From NCBI GenBank assembly GCA_947173755.1, contig CAMWGM010000102.1:1-6008 (forward strand): a DNA stretch of 6,008 nucleotides, written 5' to 3'. The notes beneath the pieces are model-generated. The model made no database searches. It saw only the letters and a list, made by a program, of their open reading frames with translations, and had not been told where the DNA came from. Of the stretch, positions 1 through 6,008 are shown one piece after another. The translations under genes and the position numbers were made by a program. The stretch comes from an uncultured Muribaculaceae bacterium (GTDB lineage: Bacteria > Bacteroidota > Bacteroidia > Bacteroidales > Muribaculaceae). Numbering within the stretch: position 1 is the stretch's first letter; each line of letters begins with the position of its first letter.

Positions 1-392
1 GTGTGCTTCTGCTCACCAACGACGGCGATCTCGCCTCTAAGTTGACTCACCCCAAATTTGTCAAGAAAAAGATCTATCACGTCTGGACCGACAAGGATAT
101 CGCCGAAGAAGACATGCAGCGCATTGCCGACGGAATCGAACTCGACGACGGACCCATCCATGCCGACGCCATCTCTTATGCCACCGATACCGACCGTAAT
201 CAGGCCGGCATCGAGATCCACTCCGGACGCAACCGCATCGTGCGCCGCATCTTCGAGAGTCTCGGCTATCACGTCACGAAACTCGACCGCGTTTATTTCG
301 CCGGTCTCACCAAGAAGAACCTTCCCCGCGGTCGCTGGCGTTACCTCACCCAGGAAGAGGTAGATTATCTCAAAATGGGTTCTTTCGAATAA
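1..392 (+). CDS. rluB: RsuA/RluB-family rRNA pseudouridine synthase, C-terminal part (5' end outside window)
   Basis: This is the C-terminal part of a pseudouridine synthase of the RsuA/RluB/RluE/RluF family, which isomerises a specific uridine in rRNA (for RluB, in the 23S peptidyl-transferase region) in the cytoplasm. The first complete codon is base 3 (GTG). It is an internal valine of the conserved stretch GVLLLTNDGDL, not a start, because the family reads GRLDxxTxGLLLLTNDG here. The catalytic aspartate of that motif therefore lies just left of the window. About 129 residues are visible. They include KKIYHV at about 22-27 (the family K-x-Y motif) and GRNRIVRR at 75-82 followed by the SLGYHVTKLDRVYFAGL block, both hallmarks of the family. 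The stop is TAA at 390-392. asnS follows 33 bases later on the same strand, so co-transcription is likely. The family call is firm. The choice of RluB over RsuA, RluE or RluF is an inference, and any N-terminal S4 domain is out of view. Confidence 0.9.
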   Translation, partial: VLLLTNDGDLASKLTHPKFVKKKIYHVWTDKDIAEEDMQRIADGIELDDGPIHADAISYATDTDRNQAGIEIHSGRNRIVRRIFESLGYHVTKLDRVYFAGLTKKNLPRGRWRYLTQEEVDYLKMGSFE

Positions 393-425
393 ATCGACTA
401 ATCAATACATATTCTACCCATCGAT

Positions 426-1817
426 ATGAAACGAACAAAAGTCAGCACCCTTCTCTCGACTCCCGCGCTCATCGGAACGGAAGTCGAGGCTAAGGGATGG
501 GTGCGCACCCGTCGAGGCAACAAGCATGTGCAGTTCGTGCAACTCAACGACGGATCGACAATCAACAACATACAGGTGGTCTTCGACATGAATCTTTTCA
601 GCGAAGACCAACTTAAACCGCTTACCACAGGTTCGAGTCTCCGGGTCAAGGGACTGTTGGTGGAAAGTCAGGGTAAAGGCCAGACCTGCGAGATCCAGGC
701 TAAGGAATTCGAAGTCTACGGTTCGGCCGATCCTCTGGCCTACCCCCTGCAGAAGAAAGGGCATACTCTTGAATTCCTCCGCGACATTGCCCACCTCCGT
801 CCCCGCACGAACACCTTCGGGGCGGTTCTGCGCATACGTTCGGCTCTCGCGTTCGCCATCCACAAATTTTTTCAGGAGAAAGGTTTCTATTACCTCAACA
901 CTCCCCTCATCACGGCAAGTGATGCCGAAGGTGCTGGTGCCATGTTTCAGGTCACTACACTTGATGTCGAAAATCCTCCCCGCGACGAAGAAGGCCGCGT
1001 AGACTACTCGGCAGATTTCTTCGGAAAACACACATCGCTCACCGTGTCGGGACAACTCGAAGGCGAACTCGGTGCGACAGCCCTCGGCGAAATCTATACT
1101 TTCGGTCCTACCTTCCGCGCCGAGAACTCCAACACACCCCGCCACCTCGCCGAGTTCTGGATGATCGAGCCTGAAATGGCTTTCTATGATATCACGGACA
1201 ATATGGATCTTGCCGAAGAGTTCGTGAAATACTGCATCAAGTATGCGCTCGACAATTGCGCCGACGACATCCGCTTCCTCGAGCAGATGTATGACAAGGG
1301 TCTCACCGAGCGCCTAAACTTCGTGGTCAACAACGACTTCATCCGCCTTTCCTATGGCGAAGGTGTCAAGATTCTCGAGGAATCAGGCAAGAAATTTGAA
1401 TTCCCCGTTCACTGGGGCACCGACCTTCAGAGCGAGCACGAACGCTATCTCGTCGAAGAGCATTTCAAGAAACCGGTTATCCTCACCGACTATCCCAAGG
1501 AGATCAAGGCTTTCTATATGAAGCAGAACGAGGACGGAAAGACCGTCCGCGCCATGGATGTGCTTTTCCCCCACATCGGCGAAATCATCGGCGGTTCGGA
1601 ACGTGAGGAGAACTATGACAAACTCATGGCCCGCATCGAGGAACTCCACATTCCTATGAAGGACATGTGGTGGTATCTTGACACACGCCGGTTCGGCACA
1701 GTGCCCCACTCCGGTTTCGGGCTCGGTTTCGAACGCCTTGTGCTCTTCGTCACCGGCATGACAAACATCCGCGACGTCATTCCGTTCCCCCGCACTCCCG
1801 GTAAGGCAGAATTCTAA
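426..1817 (+). CDS. asnS: asparaginyl-tRNA synthetase (AsnRS)
   Basis: This is a class IIb aminoacyl-tRNA synthetase that ligates asparagine to tRNA-Asn using ATP, in the cytoplasm, as a dimer by family precedent. At 463 residues it is close to the 466 of E. coli AsnRS and appears complete. The N-terminal OB-fold anticodon-binding domain covers about residues 18-100 and contains GWVRTRRGNK at 24-33. The catalytic domain follows: motif 1 near KGFYYLNTPLIT (152-163), the AsnRS block ASDAEGAGAMF (164-174), motif 2 from FRAENSNTPRHLAEFW (230-245), and motif 3 GFGLGFERL (430-438), with the family-typical ending RDVIPFPRTPGKAEF. The ATG at 426 is favoured because the protein begins at the usual distance before the OB fold. 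No purine-rich ribosome-binding site precedes it, as is usual in Bacteroidota. Its presence indicates direct charging of tRNA-Asn rather than reliance on transamidation alone. All class II signatures are intact. Confidence 0.98.
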   Translation: MKRTKVSTLLSTPALIGTEVEAKGWVRTRRGNKHVQFVQLNDGSTINNIQVVFDMNLFSEDQLKPLTTGSSLRVKGLLVESQGKGQTCEIQAKEFEVYGSADPLAYPLQKKGHTLEFLRDIAHLRPRTNTFGAVLRIRSALAFAIHKFFQEKGFYYLNTPLITASDAEGAGAMFQVTTLDVENPPRDEEGRVDYSADFFGKHTSLTVSGQLEGELGATALGEIYTFGPTFRAENSNTPRHLAEFWMIEPEMAFYDITDNMDLAEEFVKYCIKYALDNCADDIRFLEQMYDKGLTERLNFVVNNDFIRLSYGEGVKILEESGKKFEFPVHWGTDLQSEHERYLVEEHFKKPVILTDYPKEIKAFYMKQNEDGKTVRAMDVLFPHIGEIIGGSEREENYDKLMARIEELHIPMKDMWWYLDTRRFGTVPHSGFGLGFERLVLFVTGMTNIRDVIPFPRTPGKAEF

Positions 1818-1840
1818 AACTGCCTGAACCTAACCAGTAC

Positions 1841-1897
1841 ATGTCAAACGCCCGTCCGCATTCCTATCAGGAAACGGACGGGCGTTATATGTGACAT
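1841..1897. terminator. nested inverted repeat in the convergent gap, probable bidirectional terminator
   Basis: Three nested stems share one centre. The outer arm is ATGTCA (1841-1846) with TGACAT (1892-1897). The main arm is a perfect 12-bp stem, 1847-1858 with 1875-1886 (AACGCCCGTCCG / CGGACGGGCGTT). The apical arm is TTCCT (1861-1865) with AGGAA (1869-1873) around a 3-base ATC loop. Five unpaired bases (TATATG region, 1887-1891) separate the main and outer stems on the right side. It sits between the asnS stop (1817) and the helicase stop (1921), where both genes run towards each other, so it could end transcription from both sides. Neither flank carries a strong T tract, so efficiency cannot be judged from sequence. 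Confidence 0.72.
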
Positions 1898-1920
1898 CTG
1901 ATTTGTGTCGGTCTGTCAGA

Positions 1921-3603
1921 TCATTTTCTCTTCTTGTCGGCTATCTTGGCATAGTCGCGCGTGGCGTCTGCAATCTCGGCATGGATACGTTTGCCGACAA
2001 ACTCTGCGCCGGTCAGTGCGCCGACTACCTTCCGTGCATCCGCTTTCTTGACATCGAAGAGCGAATAACCGGGCATGAGGTCGATCCTACCGACATCCAC
2101 GCGTTTGCCCTGCACGAGTTTATTGAGCATGTCAATCAGGTTTCCGGCATAGAATCCGTCACGTTTACCGACATTGATATAGATACGCTCCATTCCCGGC
2201 TCGGCAACACGGCGATCCTTGTCACCGTCGTTCTCATAGCGCTTGCGAGGCTTTCGTTCCTTTTCCGGCTTGGCATCGATGAAGTCGATACGCGGAGCAT
2301 CCTTATAATAATTGAGCAGACGGTTGAACTCAAGAGATATTACGCGTTTCAGCAGGTCGTCTTCGGAGAGCCATTCAAGTTTTCGGGAAATTCCGGGAAT
2401 GTAGCGCGCGATCTCCTCTTCGTTCACCTTCACACGCTCCAGACGGTCGGCAAGATTGTAGAGTTGTTTCTCGATGATATGCTCGGGAGTAGGAACATCC
2501 TTGCGCTCGAATTTCTTGCCGATGATACGCTCGATTTCGCGAAGACGGCCGCGTTCACGCGAGTGGATGATCGCGATAGAGACACCGCTCTTGCCCGCAC
2601 GGCCGGTACGTCCCGAACGGTGGGTGTAAACAGCAGTATCTTCAGGAAGACCGAAATTAATTACATGTGTCAGCGAGTCGACATCAAGACCGCGGGCCGC
2701 AACGTCGGTTGCCACGAGAAGAGTCACAACATGGTCGCGGAACTTCTTCATCACGATGTCACGTTGCTGCTGGGAGAGATCGCCATGAAGAGCCTCGGCA
2801 TTATATCCGTCTTTGATCAGCGCGTCGGCCACCTCCTGCGTGTCGCGGCGCGTGCGGCAGAAAACTATACCGTAAATGTTAGGCGAATTGTCAACAACGC
2901 GTTTAAGTGCGAGATACTTGTCGCGTGCATTGACCATATAGTAAATATGTCTGACATTTTCAGCACCCTCGTTTCTCGAACCGACGACGATTTCCTCATA
3001 GTCGCGCATATATCGCTTGGCGATTTTCAGTATATCGTCCGGCATTGTGGCCGAGAAAAGGAGAGTCTTGTGGTCAGCGGGCACATGGCTGAGAATTTCC
3101 TCGATCGAATCCAGAAATCCCATGTTGAGCATCTCGTCGGCTTCGTCAAGCACAACTGTACTGACATCGTCGAGTTTCACCACTCCCCTCTTGATAAGGT
3201 CGATAAGACGGCCGGGGGTTGCCACGATCACCTGTACACCCGATTTCAGCGATCTGATCTGGCTCTCGATGCTTGACCCACCGTAGACAGGAAGCACCTT
3301 CACCCCGGGAATATATTTCGAAAAATCCACAAGATCCGAACCGATCTGCAGACACAGTTCACGCGTTGGCGCAAGCACAAGCGCTTGCGGACGTTTTTCA
3401 TCGGGATTTACACGCTGCAACAACGGGAGACCGAAGGCTGCGGTTTTGCCCGTGCCTGTCTGGGCAAGGGCTACAATATCGTTGGCATCGCCAAGCAGAC
3501 GCGGAATCACGCGCTCCTGCACCGGCATCGGAGATTCAAAACCAAGTTCTTCTATCGCACGGCGTAGCGGCTCGCTCACACCGATTTCTTCAAATGTCTT
3601 CAT
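1921..3603 (-). CDS. deaD: DEAD-box ATP-dependent RNA helicase with C-terminal DbpA-type RNA-binding domain
   Basis: This is an ATP-dependent RNA helicase of the DeaD/CsdA-DbpA group (560 aa), which remodels RNA in ribosome assembly, mRNA turnover or cold adaptation; it has no signal peptide or membrane segment. All helicase motifs are visible: Q motif with F4 and Q29, motif I AQTGTGKT (47-54), Ia PTRELCLQ (79-86), GG (108-109), Ib TPGR (129-132), II DEAD (153-156), III SAT (184-186), IV VFCRT (247-251), V ATDVAARGLDV (298-308) and VI HRSGRTGR (328-335). After about residue 380 comes an accessory region, then a very charged linker (about 445-468), then a DbpA-type RNA-binding fold (about 472-546) with RIYINVGKRDGF and VGRIDLMPGYSLFDV. 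A short basic tail ends KKRK. In DbpA/YxiN this fold binds 23S rRNA; the target here is unknown. The start at 3603 gives the standard family N-terminus. The glycosyltransferase ends 48 bases upstream, and that gap holds a dyad abutting the ATG. Naming it deaD rather than another paralogue is conventional, not proven. Confidence 0.97.
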   Translation of the reverse strand: MKTFEEIGVSEPLRRAIEELGFESPMPVQERVIPRLLGDANDIVALAQTGTGKTAAFGLPLLQRVNPDEKRPQALVLAPTRELCLQIGSDLVDFSKYIPGVKVLPVYGGSSIESQIRSLKSGVQVIVATPGRLIDLIKRGVVKLDDVSTVVLDEADEMLNMGFLDSIEEILSHVPADHKTLLFSATMPDDILKIAKRYMRDYEEIVVGSRNEGAENVRHIYYMVNARDKYLALKRVVDNSPNIYGIVFCRTRRDTQEVADALIKDGYNAEALHGDLSQQQRDIVMKKFRDHVVTLLVATDVAARGLDVDSLTHVINFGLPEDTAVYTHRSGRTGRAGKSGVSIAIIHSRERGRLREIERIIGKKFERKDVPTPEHIIEKQLYNLADRLERVKVNEEEIARYIPGISRKLEWLSEDDLLKRVISLEFNRLLNYYKDAPRIDFIDAKPEKERKPRKRYENDGDKDRRVAEPGMERIYINVGKRDGFYAGNLIDMLNKLVQGKRVDVGRIDLMPGYSLFDVKKADARKVVGALTGAEFVGKRIHAEIADATRDYAKIADKKRK

Positions 3604-3604
3604 A

Positions 3605-3640
3605 TTTACAGAATTTCTTTTTAGAAGAAACGTCTGTAAA
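3605..3640 (-). promoter_or_regulatory. AT-rich hairpin directly upstream of the helicase start codon
   Basis: The outer stem is TTTACAGA (3605-3612) with TCTGTAAA (3633-3640), a perfect 8 bp. The inner stem is TTTCTT (3614-3619) with AAGAAA (3625-3630), a perfect 6 bp, with a 5-base loop at 3620-3624. The two stems are separated by one base on one side and two on the other. Read on the - strand, the structure ends one base before the ATG (3603-3601), so as RNA it would cover the translation-initiation region of the helicase. It occupies most of the 48-base gap after the glycosyltransferase stop. There is no T tract after it, which argues against a simple intrinsic terminator. The regulatory role is an inference. 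Confidence 0.5.
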
Positions 3641-3651
3641 CACCCTAAGGT

Positions 3652-4776
3652 TCAATCGTCGGCCAGACGCTTGTAGAAGTCAGCCATGCTTTGCGCAAGA
3701 TTTTCCGCCGAAAATTTGCGGATATGTTTTTGCCCCAGATCGACGAGTTGTCTGAAAAGTTCGGGAGACGATGCTATGTCGTCGATTGCTTTCCCTATCG
3801 CGTTAATATCGTCAGGGTCGCAGTAAATCGCGCCCTTTCCTCCGGCCTCCTCGAGACATGAACCTGTCGCAGCCACAACAGGTGTCCCTGAAGCCAATGC
3901 CTCGATGACAGGGATACCGAATCCTTCGTAACGCGATACATAGAGAGCCATCAGTGCCATCTGGTAAAGAGCGGGAAGATCCTGAAGCGGCACATCGTTT
4001 AAGAAGATCACTCGGTCAGCCATCCCCAATCGCTCCGCTTTTTCACGTAATTTTTCCTGTAAATGCGTTTTCTTGCTGACAATCACCAGTGGCAACTTTG
4101 ACTTGGTCATCGCCATCGCCTCGATAATCGCCTCATGATTCTTGCGATACTCGATAGTGCCGACGCTGATCATGTAAGTGTCAGGCAATCCGTACTTCTT
4201 CCTGACGTCCGCCCGCATCTGCGCTGAAGCAGGATGATAGAACAGATCATGACACCCTTGATAGATCACCTCGATCTTCTCTTCCGGGATATGATATAGT
4301 TCGACGATGTCGCTTTTTGTTTTCTCTGAGATGGCGATTATCCGGTTGGCATTTCGGCATGCCCGGAGAGTCTTATTCTTGAGAATAGCCCGGTCAATGG
4401 CCGAATAGGTTGAAGGAAGACGGAGAAAAATCAGATCATGAATTGTCACAACCGACTTCACACCCGTCTTTTCAATGCCGACAGGAAGTTCGTTGCTGAG
4501 TCCGTGGAAAATGTCGAGCCCCGTCGAGGCGATATCCTTCGTGATCCCTTTGTTGCGCCACCATTCACGCGAAAGCGCATTATGGCAATCATGGATATGA
4601 TACTCGATAAGCGGCGAGTCGTTAAGCCCGGCGCGGCATTTTACAGAACCTTCTGTCGGAGCGAACACAACGGCCTCGTTGCCGGCAGCCACCGTCAGAT
4701 TTATTATACCGCGGCTGTAGTTGCCTATCCCGGTGAGATTTGACACCGCTTTTTTTCCATCGAAACCTATTCGCAT
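3652..4776 (-). CDS. GT4-family glycosyltransferase (GT-B fold)
   Basis: This is a retaining glycosyltransferase of the GT4 / 'group 1' family (374 aa), which transfers a sugar from a nucleotide-sugar donor to a glycan or lipid-linked acceptor. Donor and acceptor cannot be read from sequence; similar proteins are often annotated as mannosyl- or glucosyltransferases. The N-terminal Rossmann half starts MRIGFDGKKAV and has the glycine-rich loop LTGIGNYSRG (14-23), HGLSN (91-95) and TIHDLIF (111-117). The C-terminal donor-binding half starts near SVGTIEYRKNHEAII (204-218), including the typical GTIE-x-RKN element. It carries the E-x7-E motif at E284 and E292 (YEGFGIPVIEALASGTPVV). No signal peptide or membrane segment is seen, so it is probably cytoplasmic or peripheral at the inner membrane. 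The ATG at 4776 sets the first beta strand directly at the N-terminus, as is usual. It lies alone between gdhA (98 bases upstream) and the helicase (48 bases downstream), without other polysaccharide genes in view. Confidence 0.93.
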   Translation of the reverse strand: MRIGFDGKKAVSNLTGIGNYSRGIINLTVAAGNEAVVFAPTEGSVKCRAGLNDSPLIEYHIHDCHNALSREWWRNKGITKDIASTGLDIFHGLSNELPVGIEKTGVKSVVTIHDLIFLRLPSTYSAIDRAILKNKTLRACRNANRIIAISEKTKSDIVELYHIPEEKIEVIYQGCHDLFYHPASAQMRADVRKKYGLPDTYMISVGTIEYRKNHEAIIEAMAMTKSKLPLVIVSKKTHLQEKLREKAERLGMADRVIFLNDVPLQDLPALYQMALMALYVSRYEGFGIPVIEALASGTPVVAATGSCLEEAGGKGAIYCDPDDINAIGKAIDDIASSPELFRQLVDLGQKHIRKFSAENLAQSMADFYKRLADD

Positions 4777-4788
4777 GATCGTAGCATT

Positions 4789-4850
4789 AAAAAAACATAG
4801 AGCGGGGCGTCGGGGCGAATGACCTCTAAGGCTTGCCTCCGGCGCTCCGC
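4789..4850 (-). terminator. possible terminator of gdhA: GC-rich imperfect stem followed by T7
   Basis: Reading the - strand after the gdhA stop, GCGGAGCG (4850-4843) can pair with CGCCCCGC (4809-4802), 7 of 8 positions, with one A-C mismatch. After six more bases comes a run of seven T (A run at 4789-4795 on the + strand). The loop is long (33 bases) and contains only a weak small hairpin, so this is a poor match to a classic intrinsic terminator. The position, just after gdhA and just before the glycosyltransferase start, supports the reading. The T run may instead be part of an AT-rich leader or promoter for the downstream gene. Confidence 0.35.
4803..4817. repeat. tandem pair of CGGGGCG
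   Basis: Two exact copies of CGGGGCG lie at 4803-4809 and 4811-4817, separated by a single T. They are at the edge of a stretch that is about 72% G+C over 4801-4850, between AT-rich flanks. This may be chance in a GC-rich block or part of an intergenic repeat. Confidence 0.5.
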
Positions 4851-4874
4851 GTTATCTTTAACAGTTCAGAGAAA

Positions 4875-6008
4875 TCAGATGATGCCCTGACCCATCATAG
4901 CCTCGGCCACCTTCATGAAGCCGGCGATATTTGCTCCCTTCATATAATTGATGAATCCGTCAGGCTCTGTGCCGTGTTCGACACACTGGGTATGGATGTT
5001 GCGCATGATCTCGTGCAGACGCTGGTCGACCTCCTCGGCGCTCCACTGCAGATGCTCGGCATTCTGGCTCATTTCGAGACCCGACGTAGCAACGCCGCCT
5101 GCGTTTACAGCCTTACCCGGAGCGTAAGTGGTGCGCGACTCGATAAAGGTATCGATAGCCTCGGGTGTACAACCCATGTTCGAGACTTCGGCCACAAGCA
5201 TCACGCCATTCTCGACGAGACGACGGGCATCCTCACCATCCACTTCGTTCTGGGTGGCGCAGGGAAGAGCGATATCAACCTTCTGGCCCCACGGTTTCTC
5301 GTTGGGATAGAATGTCGCTTCGGGGAACTGCTCGGCATAGGGAGCGACGATGTGGTCACCGGTTGCGCGCAGATAGAGCATATAGTCGATCTTTTCAGGA
5401 GTACTGATACCTTCGGGATCATAGATATAACCGTCGGGACCGGAGATTGTGACCACCTTGGCTCCCAGTTCGGTCGCCTTAAGTGTAGCGCCCCAGGCCA
5501 CGTTGCCGAAACCGCTGACAGCGATTGTCTTTCCCTCGATTGAGTCATTCTTGGCTGCAAGCATGCTCTGCACGAAATAGAGAGCGCCGAAACCGGTTGC
5601 TTCCGGACGGATGCGTGAACCTCCGAAACTCAGGCCTTTGCCCGTAAATGTGCCTGTACACTCGTTGACGAGTTTCTTGTACATTCCGTACATATAGCCG
5701 ACCTCGCGGCCACCGACGCCTATATCACCTGCGGGAACATCACGGTCGGGACCGAGATTTTTCCAGAGGCAGAGGATGAAAGCCTGGCAGAAACGCATGA
5801 TTTCCGCATCGCTCTTTCCGCGGGGCGAGAAATCTGATCCACCTTTGGCACCTCCCATCGGGAGTGTGGTGAGAGCATTCTTGAATGTCTGCTCGAAACC
5901 GAGGAATTTAAGGATACTGAGATTGACGGAAGCGTGGAACCGGATGCCCCCTTTATACGGACCGATGGCATTGTTAAACTGCACGCGATAGCCGATAGTG
6001 TTCTGCAC
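4875..6008 (-). CDS. gdhA: glutamate dehydrogenase, hexameric type (N-terminus outside window)
   Basis: This enzyme interconverts glutamate and 2-oxoglutarate plus ammonia with NAD(P)(H), linking nitrogen assimilation to central carbon metabolism in the cytoplasm. The visible 377 residues are the C-terminal part of a protein of about 448. The first codon in view (GTG at 6008-6006) is an internal valine, and about 70 residues are missing. Numbering in the visible part: AIGPYKGG (14-21, substrate lysine K19), K43, PMGGAKGG (50-57, catalytic lysine K55) and AGDIGVG (93-99, catalytic aspartate D95). These match K89, K113, K125 and D165 of the Clostridium symbiosum enzyme at a constant offset of 70. 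The nucleotide-binding loop is SGFGNVAWG (165-173), followed by SGPDGYIYDPEG (189-200). S309 in GGVATSGLEMSQN matches the substrate serine. The Phe in GFG and the Pro-Asp in SGPD are those of the NAD-specific clostridial enzyme, so NAD(H) use or dual specificity is suggested. The stop is at 4877-4875. Promoter and start lie right of the window. Confidence 0.97.
   Translation of the reverse strand: MQNTIGYRVQFNNAIGPYKGGIRFHASVNLSILKFLGFEQTFKNALTTLPMGGAKGGSDFSPRGKSDAEIMRFCQAFILCLWKNLGPDRDVPAGDIGVGGREVGYMYGMYKKLVNECTGTFTGKGLSFGGSRIRPEATGFGALYFVQSMLAAKNDSIEGKTIAVSGFGNVAWGATLKATELGAKVVTISGPDGYIYDPEGISTPEKIDYMLYLRATGDHIVAPYAEQFPEATFYPNEKPWGQKVDIALPCATQNEVDGEDARRLVENGVMLVAEVSNMGCTPEAIDTFIESRTTYAPGKAVNAGGVATSGLEMSQNAEHLQWSAEEVDQRLHEIMRNIHTQCVEHGTEPDGFINYMKGANIAGFMKVAEAMMGQGII

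Noticed and set aside
393..425. ATCGAC / ATCGAT motifs in the gap before asnS
   Set aside because: They are too short and imperfect to claim an operator. The 33-base gap shows no convincing promoter, terminator or ribosome-binding site.
628..643. GGTTCGAGTC, resembling a tRNA T-arm
   Set aside because: It lies inside asnS coding for a normal OB-fold segment (TGSSLRVKG). No acceptor stem, D-arm or anticodon arm can be built around it.
414..1145. 243-codon open frame on the - strand antisense to asnS
   Set aside because: It is fully overlapped by the well-conserved AsnRS. The product is unrecognisable and there is no supporting start context.
1891..3276. 461-codon open frame on the + strand antisense to the helicase
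   Set aside because: It lies wholly opposite a helicase with all motifs intact, and its translation shows no recognisable domain and has the composition of a reverse-complement shadow. Long antisense frames arise from the codon bias of the real gene.
3371..3390. Palindrome CAAGCGCTTG with nearby GCGCAAGC
   Set aside because: It falls in the coding sequence for the conserved helicase motif Ia region (LVLAPTREL) and is explained by codon choice.
3273..3755. 160-codon + strand frame spanning the helicase start and the spacer
   Set aside because: It overlaps the helicase N-terminus, the spacer and the end of the glycosyltransferase. The translation looks like out-of-frame sequence with no family resemblance.
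4785..4820. Possible Bacteroidota promoter (TATGTTTT as a TAnnTTTG-like -7 box) ahead of the glycosyltransferase
   Set aside because: The last base does not match the consensus and no TTG-type -33 box is present at the right spacing (only TTCG). The T-rich stretch is equally explained as a terminator tail.
4833..5543. 236-codon open frame on the + strand antisense to gdhA
   Set aside because: It is a shadow of the conserved glutamate dehydrogenase reading frame, with no recognisable domain.

Overview
This window looks like ordinary chromosomal core DNA of a Bacteroidota species, most likely order Bacteroidales (a Muribaculaceae/Bacteroides-type gut anaerobe). The protein sequences point that way: a DeaD-type helicase starting MKTFEEIGVS, a clostridial/Bacteroides-type glutamate dehydrogenase and a bacterial AsnRS. 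There are also no Shine-Dalgarno-like purine tracts ahead of the three visible starts, and the GC content is moderate. The placement below order level is an inference from memory of these families.

Layout: two genes read rightward and three read leftward, meeting at about 1.82-1.92 kb. On the + strand are the C-terminal part of an RsuA/RluB-type rRNA pseudouridine synthase (cut by the left edge, ends at 392) and, 33 bases later, a complete asparaginyl-tRNA synthetase (426-1817). A nested inverted repeat (1841-1897) fills the convergent gap and is the probable shared terminator. On the - strand, in transcription order, are a glutamate dehydrogenase missing about 70 N-terminal residues (cut by the right edge), a 98-base spacer with a GC-rich island and a T7 tract, a GT4 glycosyltransferase (3652-4776), a 48-base spacer almost filled by a dyad that touches the next start codon, and a DEAD-box RNA helicase with a DbpA-type RNA-binding domain (1921-3603).

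Functionally these are housekeeping genes: rRNA modification and Asn-tRNA charging on one side, and ammonia assimilation/glutamate metabolism, glycan synthesis and RNA remodelling on the other. The glycosyltransferase may share a transcript with the helicase, but no common pathway is evident. I found no mobile element, CRISPR array, tRNA/rRNA gene, toxin-antitoxin or defence system, and no convincing undescribed system. The points most worth a second look are non-coding: the hairpin directly abutting the helicase start codon, and the GC-rich spacer downstream of gdhA.
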